A DNA stretch of 19,978 nt from Deinococcus sp. (GTDB lineage Bacteria; Deinococcota; Deinococci; Deinococcales; Deinococcaceae): positions 1 to 19,978 of the forward strand of contig NZ_JANYGJ010000062.1 of NCBI RefSeq assembly GCF_025362455.1, written 5' to 3'. Below are positions 13,721 to 19,978 of the stretch, in pieces. Position numbers and translations under genes: made by a program. Positions within the stretch are counted from its first letter, which is position 1, and every line of letters begins with the position of its first letter. The notes under the pieces are model-generated. The model was not told where the DNA came from. It did no database searches and saw only the letters and a program-made list of their open reading frames with translations.

Positions 13721-13771
13721 AGTGTAATGCAAGGTAGTAGGCAGTGCAAGGTAGCGGGTCGTGCAAGGTAG
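13721..13771 (-). promoter_or_regulatory. padR promoter with three 17-bp direct repeats
   Basis: On the minus strand TTGCAC (13744-13749), 17 bp, TACACT (13721-13726), 6 nt, ATG: the best -35/-10 pair in the window. TGCAAGGTAG (+ strand) recurs at 13728, 13745 and 13762, a strict 17-bp period. One copy contains the -35 box, another lies just before the -10 box. The repeats could be a regulator-binding array or a simple tandem duplication. Confidence 0.65.
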
Positions 13772-13860
13772 CGATTCGGTCCAGCATGGCGCCTGTCATT
13801 CGCAGCACACGACTCACCAACACACACAGCCGCCCGCCCCGCCGCTCCACAATACGGACC

Positions 13861-14388
13861 ATGCCCTCCCCCTCCTCCCCCACCACCCAGTTCATCGTCA
13901 TCGGCGTATCCGGCAGCGGCAAGACCACGCTGGGCCGCGCCCTGGCCGAGCATTTCGGACTGCCGTTCCTCGACGCCGACGACTTTCACACCCATGAGGC
14001 GAAGGCCCAAATGGAGCGCGGCGAGGGGCTTACAGACGCCGAACGCCAGCCCTGGCTAGGGCGCCTGCGAGCCGAGCTGAACGCCCACACCGCCCGAAAC
14101 GAGGGCGTGGTGCTGGCCTGCTCCGGCCTGAAGCGGGCCTACCGGAATGTGCTGCGCAACGCGTCCACCCGGTTCATTTATCCGGACGTGCCCCCGGCAC
14201 TGCTGCGTACCCGCCTGGAGCAACGGCGTGGCAGTTACGCGACCCCCGCGCTGCTGCCCAGCCAGCTCGCCGCCTTCGAGCCGCCGGACGCCAGCGAGGC
14301 GCTGATCGTGCCGGTGAGCGCCCGGAGCACCACCCAGTCAGTGCTGGCCGAGGTGCTGGCCCGCCTGGAGGCCCAGCATGCCCTCTAA
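13861..14388 (+). CDS. gntK: Gluconokinase
   Basis: Phosphorylates gluconate with ATP to 6-phosphogluconate. The 175 residues equal the length of the E. coli GntK enzyme. Features: Walker A GVSGSGKTT at 15-23; FLDADDFHTHEAKAQMERGEGLTDAERQPWL, the gluconate-binding block; ACSGLKRAYRNVLR; and the late RRGSYATPALLPSQLAAFEPPD region typical of the family. The start at 13861 is chosen because the family N-terminus begins there and CACAAT lies 7 nt upstream. The longer frame that begins at 13744 runs over the padR promoter and is not credible. The last 11 bp overlap the DUF2256 gene. Confidence 0.92.
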   Translation: MPSPSSPTTQFIVIGVSGSGKTTLGRALAEHFGLPFLDADDFHTHEAKAQMERGEGLTDAERQPWLGRLRAELNAHTARNEGVVLACSGLKRAYRNVLRNASTRFIYPDVPPALLRTRLEQRRGSYATPALLPSQLAAFEPPDASEALIVPVSARSTTQSVLAEVLARLEAQHAL

Positions 14389-14551
14389 GACGGTGCGCAA
14401 GATGGGCGGCGGGCTCAAACCCTCCGAGCGGCCCCAGAAAATCTGCCCGGTGTGTGGGCGCCCGTTTAGCTGGCGCAAAAAGTGGGAGCGCGACTGGGAT
14501 AGGGTGATCTACTGCTCGGACAAATGCCGCGCCCAGGGCAAGGCAACGTGA
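14378..14551 (+). CDS. DUF2256 zinc-ribbon-like small protein
   Basis: A 57-residue protein. The core KICPVCGRPFSWRKKWERDW, then DRVIYCSDKCR, is the DUF2256 signature: four Cys (24, 27, 46, 50) in CxxC...CxxxC form, most likely a zinc site. The biochemical role is unknown. The gene starts inside the 3' end of gntK (11-bp overlap), and its stop overlaps the start of uvsE as GTGA, so its translation is coupled to both. From memory, DUF2256 genes are often found beside photolyase/cryptochrome genes; here the neighbour is another UV repair enzyme. Confidence 0.88.
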   Translation: MPSKTVRKMGGGLKPSERPQKICPVCGRPFSWRKKWERDWDRVIYCSDKCRAQGKAT

Positions 14552-15456
14552 CCGGCGCCGTGAGTCCCGCCTACGGCCTGGTCTGCATGACGGTGGGGCC
14601 TGAGCTGCACTTCCGGACCATCACGCTCAGCCGCTACCGCTCGCTGGACGCGGCGGCGAGGCTGGCCGCCCTGCGCAGCCTGTACGCCGACAACACCGCC
14701 CGGCTGAAGAGCGCGGCGGCCTACTGCGCGGCGCGGGGCATCCGGCTGTTCAGGATGTCGGCGGCGCTATATCCGGTGCTCGACCTGATCGGTGAAGGCA
14801 CCGGTTACGACGTGCTCAGCGAACTCGCGCCGCAGCTCCGGGCCGCCGGGCAGGCGTTCATGGACGCCGGAATCCGGGTACTGATCCACCCGGAGCAGTA
14901 CATCGTGCTCAATTCCGAGCGCTCAGAGGTGAGGGCCAGCAGTCTGCATCAGTTCATGACCCACGCCGAGGTGATGGACCGCCTGGGCTTCGGGCGCACA
15001 CCGTACCACTGCATGATCCTCCACGGCGGCAAGGGGGGCCGCGCCAATGAGCTGACCGAGATCATCCGCGACCTGCCCGACGCCGCGAGGTTGCGCCTGG
15101 CGCTGGAGAACGACGAATATGCTTTCGGCCCCGCCGATCTTCTGCCGGTCTGCCAGGCCACCAACACCCCGATGGTCTTCGATGCCCACCACCACATCAT
15201 CCACGACAAGTTGCCCGACCAAGATCATCCCAGCGTCCGCGAGTGGGTTCTGGCCGCCCGCGCCACCTGGAGCCCGCCGGAGTGGCAGGTCGTCCACCTG
15301 AGCAACGGCGCACAGGGACCGCAGGACCGCCGCCACAGCCAGCTCATCGGCGATCTACCGGGCGCCTACTTCGACGTCCCGTGGATCGAGGTCGAGGCCA
15401 AAGGCAAGGAGGACGCGGTGCTGGCGCTGATGGAGCGGGGGAATAGGGGGAAGTAG
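14548..15456 (+). CDS. uvsE: UV DNA damage endonuclease
   Basis: Incises DNA 5' of cyclobutane dimers and 6-4 photoproducts in an excision-repair route independent of UvrABC. It is a 302-residue TIM barrel. Likely metal and catalytic residues: His114 (IHPEQY), His159 (ILHGGKGG), Glu187 (ENDEY), Asp212 and His214/215 (DAHHH), His250 (VVHLSNG) and Glu281 (WIEVEAKGKEDAV). The N-terminal YGLVCMTVGPELHFRT and RLFRMSAALYP blocks are typical. GTG 14548 is chosen because it overlaps the DUF2256 stop and has AAGG 4 nt upstream. In the Thermus enzyme, as I recall, a modified Lys sits two residues before the last metal His; here that place is Val248. Confidence 0.92.
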   Translation: MTGAVSPAYGLVCMTVGPELHFRTITLSRYRSLDAAARLAALRSLYADNTARLKSAAAYCAARGIRLFRMSAALYPVLDLIGEGTGYDVLSELAPQLRAAGQAFMDAGIRVLIHPEQYIVLNSERSEVRASSLHQFMTHAEVMDRLGFGRTPYHCMILHGGKGGRANELTEIIRDLPDAARLRLALENDEYAFGPADLLPVCQATNTPMVFDAHHHIIHDKLPDQDHPSVREWVLAARATWSPPEWQVVHLSNGAQGPQDRRHSQLIGDLPGAYFDVPWIEVEAKGKEDAVLALMERGNRGK

Positions 15457-15525
15457 GGGGTGGGAAGTAGGAAAAGATGGAGGGCGCGGTATGCAGTACG
15501 CGGGGCGCGGGAAAAAAGAGGGGCA

Positions 15526-16064
15526 TGCGCTGGCGCTCACTACCCCTCACCCTGCTGCTGCGCAGCGCCCCTCTGCAAGCAGGTCTTCGACTCTCCCGCA
15601 GGGGGCGAGGGGTCAACAATGCCCATCCAGACGCTGTTTTCCGCTGGAGTAGACCACTACCTTCCAGCGAGGTCAGTTATGGGCGTATGTGGAGCACGGG
15701 CGCCCCACGTCACCGGCCACGATGTGGAGAACGCGGCGAAAAATAGTGCGTTTGGGACGAACTGGATGTACCATCCTCAGCGGAGCGCAAACCCCCTCCA
15801 AGGTTCTATTGACACGTAGGCTAGTCAAGAGAGGTGAGGGGCCGTCCCAGAACCTGTGGCCAGTTGCGCCCCACCGGGGCGGGGGCGTCTTCTTGTTCAG
15901 AGCGGCACCCGTATGGGGCCTGACCGCTTGGGCAGAGCGGCACCCGTATGGGAGGAGTGGCGTCCTCATGGGGAGGAATGGCACCCTCATGGGTGTCCGC
16001 TCATGACGACAGTCCGTTCACGACGAAGGGCCTGCCCGCTGGGGGGTGGGGGTGCAGACGCATT
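15526..16064. repeat. Composite intergenic repeat A (uvsE/pyrF gap)
   Basis: The gap between the convergent genes uvsE and pyrF (15457-16138) has no credible gene. It shares blocks with the metK/PepSY gap: GCTGGCGCTCACT; CTGCTGCGCAGCGCCCCTCT; GCAAGCAGGTCT; GGCGAGGGGTCAAC; a block at 15663-15797 starting TTCCAGCGAGGTCAGTTATG; a CGCCCC/GGGGCG hairpin at 15867-15881; and a GGGGGGTGGGGG tail ending at GACGCATT. Relative to copy B it carries a 153-bp insert and a swapped order of two blocks. Confidence 0.8.
15887..16039 (+). repeat. 153-bp insert with 21-bp tandem array
   Basis: Copy B reads GGGGGCTGGGGGGTGGGGG without a break, whereas copy A is split after GGGGGC. The insert holds two AGCGGCACCCGTATGGG blocks, then units of 20-21 bp (GTGGCGTCCTCATGGGGAGG, ATGGCACCCTCATGGGTG). 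A related, inverted copy begins the window. Confidence 0.7.
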
Positions 16065-16138
16065 GGCAAGGAGCTGAAGCCTAAAAAAGCAACATCACCG
16101 CCCCAAGCACGTCCAACGCACAAACACCAAGCCCCCAA

Positions 16139-16969
16139 CTACAACGCCCCGTTCAGCTCGTCGCGGAAGCCCTGGGCCGCTGCCCTCGCCGCCGCCACGT
16201 CCAGCCCAGCGGCGTACTGAATACCCCGGCTGGCACTGACCACCGCGCCCACCCCACCCGGCAGGAAGGCCCCGGCCAGGTCCGCCGCCCGCGCCCCCTG
16301 TGCCCCCAGGCCCGGCAGCAGCAACACGGCCTGCGGCATGGCTGACCTCCAGGCTGAAAGCTCCTGCGGATGGGTCGCTCCTACGACAGCGCCGACGCTG
16401 CTTAATATGGGGCTGCTCAGCCCTTCGCCTTCCTCGCGCCCCAGCCGGGCGACCTCGGCGGCCAATCTCTCCGAGACGCCGCCGCCCTGCACATCGGCCT
16501 GACCCGGATTGCTGGTCTTGACGAGCACGAACACGGCCCCACCCTGTTGCCGCGCCCTATCCACGAACGGCGCGAGGGTCTCAAAGCCCAGAAACGGGTT
16601 GACCGTCAGCGCGTCCCCGGCGTGCGGCCCGGAGAGCCAGGCGTCCGCGTAGGCGACAGCCGTGGAGCCGATGTCGCCGCGCTTGGCGTCGAGGATAATC
16701 GGCAGGCCCAGGGCACGGGCGGCGGCGCAGACCTCCTCCAGCACGCCCAGGCCGTAGAGCCCCAGCGCCTCGTAAAAGGCCAGTTGCGGCTTGACGCAGG
16801 CGGCGTAGGGCGCGCAGGCGTCGAGTACATCCAGCGTGTGGCTTCGCCAGGCATCCCGGTTCGGATAAGCGTCCAGGCGCGGGTCAAGGCCCAGACACAG
16901 GCGGGTGTCCAGGGTCAGGCTGCGCTCGGTCAGGCGGTCGGTGAAGGTGGTCTGGGCAAAAGTGGTCAT
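16139..16969 (-). CDS. pyrF: Orotidine 5'-phosphate decarboxylase
   Basis: Final step of UMP synthesis, OMP to UMP plus CO2, in the cytosol. The 276 residues belong to the longer (type 2) PyrF group found in Deinococcus-Thermus and actinobacteria. LCLGLDPR at 24-31, Lys60 in CVKPQLAFYE and the catalytic DAKRGD at 94-99 are present; VLVKTSNPGQAD and VVSASRGIQYA are the phosphate-binding parts. Minus-strand TACACT lies 11 nt before the ATG, so the gene may have its own promoter with a leader of about 5 nt. It lies 22 bp after the methyltransferase gene, so read-through is also likely. Confidence 0.93.
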   Translation of the reverse strand: MTTFAQTTFTDRLTERSLTLDTRLCLGLDPRLDAYPNRDAWRSHTLDVLDACAPYAACVKPQLAFYEALGLYGLGVLEEVCAAARALGLPIILDAKRGDIGSTAVAYADAWLSGPHAGDALTVNPFLGFETLAPFVDRARQQGGAVFVLVKTSNPGQADVQGGGVSERLAAEVARLGREEGEGLSSPILSSVGAVVGATHPQELSAWRSAMPQAVLLLPGLGAQGARAADLAGAFLPGGVGAVVSASRGIQYAAGLDVAAARAAAQGFRDELNGAL

Positions 16970-16991
16970 CTCAGGAACCGAGTGTACCCGC

Positions 16992-17870
16992 TCAGACCGG
17001 CACGCCCGTGACCAGCACCTCGTATTTGCCGGTCACGTACACCTTGAAGCCGGATTTGTGCAGGTGGCGGCGTACCAGCGCCACGTCGGAGAGCAGCAGC
17101 GACAGATCGGGGTCGTGGAAATTGAGCATCCGGGCGCCGTAGCGGACCTCGCCGCCCGTGTACCGGCAGTTAGGAAAACCCAGGATCAGGCTGCCAGTGG
17201 GCGCCAGGTGGCCTTTCATCAGGCCGCGCAGGCTGCGTTCCAGGTTGACGTTCCGGCTCTGCAAGACGCTCAGGGCGACGATCAGGTCGAAGCGGCCCAG
17301 CCCGGCGTCCAGCGCGTTCACGTCGCCAGTCTGGAAGGTCCAGTTTTGAGCGGCGTGGCGCTGCCGGGCCAACTCCAGCACGCCAGGATCGAGGTCCAGG
17401 CCGACTACCTCGAACTTCTGGTCTGGATAGGCAATCTCCAGCGCGTTCAGCTCACGCCCGCTGCCCACGCCGACACTCAGGATACGGGCGCCGGGGCGCA
17501 GCTTTGCCCGCGTCAGGGCCTCGGTAAAGCCGTGCAGGAACCAGGGGTCTTCGAGTTTGTCGAGCCGCTGGAAGTCGCTGCCCTCGCCGTAATCGGCCTG
17601 CCGGTCCAGTGCGGGCAGCCGGTGCAGGGTCAGGCGCACGCGTCCAGCGCCTTGCCGCTCCGGCGTGCCCAGCCGGGCGCCCAGCACGTCGGCCAGGTCA
17701 ACCCAGGTGGCGTAGGAACGGTGACGGCCCGCGCTCCCGGTCTCCCCGGCGTACAGGCCCGCCCCCGAATCCGGATCGGGCACGCTAAAGCTGACTGCCC
17801 CGGCACGCTGCAACTCTGATCGCAGCAGCGGCAGCAGCTCGCTCAGGGGCTCGGCACCACTCTGAATCAT
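16992..17870 (-). CDS. SAM-dependent methyltransferase
   Basis: A 292-residue class I methyltransferase. The SAM-binding motif I is ILSVGVGSGRELNAL at 130-144. Asp159 in VVGLDLDP is the acidic residue that binds the ribose, FQTGDVNALD follows, and FDLIVALSVLQ at 194-204 is motif IV. An N-terminal region of about 120 residues precedes the fold and may choose the substrate, which I cannot name. ATG 17870 is the start because CATGCT stands 6 nt upstream; the much longer open frame continuing through the metK gene is antisense shadow. It is divergent from metK, whose product makes the SAM used here. Confidence 0.82.
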   Translation of the reverse strand: MIQSGAEPLSELLPLLRSELQRAGAVSFSVPDPDSGAGLYAGETGSAGRHRSYATWVDLADVLGARLGTPERQGAGRVRLTLHRLPALDRQADYGEGSDFQRLDKLEDPWFLHGFTEALTRAKLRPGARILSVGVGSGRELNALEIAYPDQKFEVVGLDLDPGVLELARQRHAAQNWTFQTGDVNALDAGLGRFDLIVALSVLQSRNVNLERSLRGLMKGHLAPTGSLILGFPNCRYTGGEVRYGARMLNFHDPDLSLLLSDVALVRRHLHKSGFKVYVTGKYEVLVTGVPV

Positions 17871-17963
17871 TCGCCCAGCATGGCATAAGCGGCGCCTGCT
17901 TGAGCCCGGCTTGAGAGTTGAAGACCTGGAAGTTTGCCCCTGTTCCTGGTCGCCCGCGCTTGT

Positions 17964-17969
17964 TAGTCT
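17964..17969 (+). promoter_or_regulatory. -10 box candidate of metK
   Basis: TAGTCT lies 99 nt before the metK start. If used, it gives a leader of about 93 nt, the longest of the well-supported genes here apart from aroG. No clear -35 box is seen. Confidence 0.4.
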
Positions 17970-18029
17970 GACCGAAGCGCCCCGCCGGGCATGTGAACAC
18001 TCCTCTCCAGGTCTGTTCTGTGAGACACA

Positions 18030-18064
18030 CCCCGGTTGCTGCCCTGCGCAGCGGCGCCGAGGGG
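18030..18064 (+). promoter_or_regulatory. Hairpin covering the metK ribosome-binding site
   Basis: CCC-CGG (18030-18035) can pair with CCG-A-GGG (18057-18063). GCTGC (18038-18042) pairs with GCAGC (18048-18052), with two wobble pairs between. The right arm contains the Shine-Dalgarno GAGGGG (18059-18064), 4 nt before ATG. This could limit translation; no known SAM riboswitch class is recognisable. Confidence 0.4.
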
Positions 18065-18068
18065 CCCC

Positions 18069-19307
<1,239 letters not shown>

Positions 19308-19342
19308 AGGTGCGGGGAGTGGGAAGTGGGACAGATAGAGGG

Positions 19343-19675
19343 CATGAGCTGGCGCTCACTTGCCCTCTGCAAGCAGGTCTGCAACTCACCCCGCTGCTGC
19401 GCAGCGCCCCTCTCCCGCAAGGGGCGAGGGGTCAACGACATGCGCCCATTCGCTCTTTCTGGCTGAAGTCAATCAGAATATTCCAGCGAGGTCAGTTATG
19501 GGCGTATGCGGAGCACGGGCGCCCTACGTGAGCTACACGATGTGGAGAACGCGGCGAAGAATTGAGCGGCTGAGGCGAACTGGAAGTACCATCCATAGCG
19601 GAGCGACCCGCTCCCTCGCCCCACCGGGGCGGGGGCTGGGGGGTGGGGGAGCCGACGCATTCGCAACTTGCTGAA
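19343..19675. repeat. Composite intergenic repeat B (metK/PepSY gap)
   Basis: The 434-bp gap after metK shares the blocks listed for repeat A. The block starting TTCCAGCGAGGTCAGTTATG is at 19481 onward, with ATGTGGAGAACGCGGCGAA conserved. The CGCCCC/GGGGCG hairpin is at 19617-19631, and here its GGGGGC tail runs directly into TGGGGGGTGGGGG. Frames in the two copies are not conserved, so the block is probably not coding. Confidence 0.8.
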
Positions 19676-19741
19676 GCCCTCACAACGCCACATTCTCGCC
19701 TCAAGCTCATCCAGCCGCTGTCAATGCCGCGTCACCGCCCT

Positions 19742-19978
19742 CTACATCACCCGCCACATCAGCCAGCCCACCAGCGCTCCGCCCACGACGATGTTGATGA
19801 GCGACGCCGTGCGCACCTTTTTGAGAATGAAGATCAGCGCCAGGCCCGTCAGCGACAGGATCACCAGAAAAATGCCGGACACGTCGATCACCCACGACCA
19901 GGCTCCGCCCGAATTGCGGCCCTTGTGAAAATCGTTGGCGATGGCCAGGGCGCCCTGCGCGTCGACGTTGACGGTGTA
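19742..19978 (-). CDS. PepSY-associated membrane protein, C-terminal part
   Basis: The last 78 residues of a protein that runs off the right edge of the window. NDFHKGRNSGGAWSWVIDVSGIFLVILSLTGLALIFILKK is the hallmark of the PepSY-associated TM helix family (D/N-x-H-K-G-R before a membrane helix). A second hydrophobic helix (SLINIVVGGALVGWLMWRVM) ends the protein. Members are inner-membrane proteins often linked to iron or redox processes; the role of this one is not known. The reading frame is open to the edge, so it is truncated only by the window. Confidence 0.8.
   Translation of the reverse strand, partial: YTVNVDAQGALAIANDFHKGRNSGGAWSWVIDVSGIFLVILSLTGLALIFILKKVRTASLINIVVGGALVGWLMWRVM

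Noticed and set aside
15664..16006. Short protein-coding frames in the repeat gap (starting MGVCGARAP or MEHGRPTSP)
   Set aside because: The equivalent block in the second copy (19481 onward) shifts frame between the shared segments, so selection on protein is unlikely.
17970..18068. SAM-I or other known SAM riboswitch before metK
   Set aside because: No conserved core of the classes that I know could be matched, and the leader is short; only a simple hairpin is supported.

Overview
The window is GC-rich bacterial chromosome and looks like Deinococcus or a close relative. The reasons are: many genes whose start codon lies 6-7 nt after a TANNNT-like -10 box (the leaderless layout well known in Deinococcus), a UvsE-type UV damage endonuclease, several families of small intergenic repeats, and an accessory-free mix of housekeeping genes. 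No rRNA, tRNA, CRISPR array, phage gene or transposase gene was seen. The species assignment is inference.

Layout. 1-1.5 kb: dcd, a small hydrophilic protein, and yraN on the other strand. 1.6-5.7 kb: an exported low-complexity protein, a GNAT acetyltransferase, mgsA, two tandem paralogous exported beta-rich proteins, a 64-residue acidic protein and a winged-helix regulator, with two 96%-identical copies of a 125-bp repeat between them. 5.7-9.0 kb: a DUF808/YedI membrane protein, an MFS exporter and a HAD phosphatase, the last two separated by a repeat-filled divergent intergenic region. 9.1-12.2 kb: a predicted lipoprotein, a third, diverged copy of the 125-bp repeat, and a class I DAHP synthase gene behind a complete transcription attenuator. 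12.2-13.8 kb: a PadR regulator and its HAAS-domain membrane partner. 13.9-15.5 kb: an overlapping gntK-DUF2256-uvsE operon. 15.5-20 kb: pyrF, a methyltransferase, metK and the 3' part of a PepSY-associated membrane protein, with two related composite repeats in the two convergent intergenic gaps.

The most striking element is upstream of the DAHP synthase gene. A 16-codon leader peptide, itself apparently leaderless, carries the run Phe-Phe-Tyr-Trp-Phe. Its 3' end can pair with the left arm of an intrinsic terminator (9-bp stem plus six U) that lies before the structural gene. This is the full logic of ribosome-mediated attenuation sensing aromatic amino acids, placed in front of the first committed enzyme that makes them.

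Other points of note are a YANNNT-N6/7-start promoter rule shared by 14 starts, the 125-bp element supplying the last codons of mgsA and one base of another gene's -10 box, a tandem-array insert nested inside one of two otherwise similar repeats, and an unusually large number of 13-17 bp tandem duplications at gene edges.
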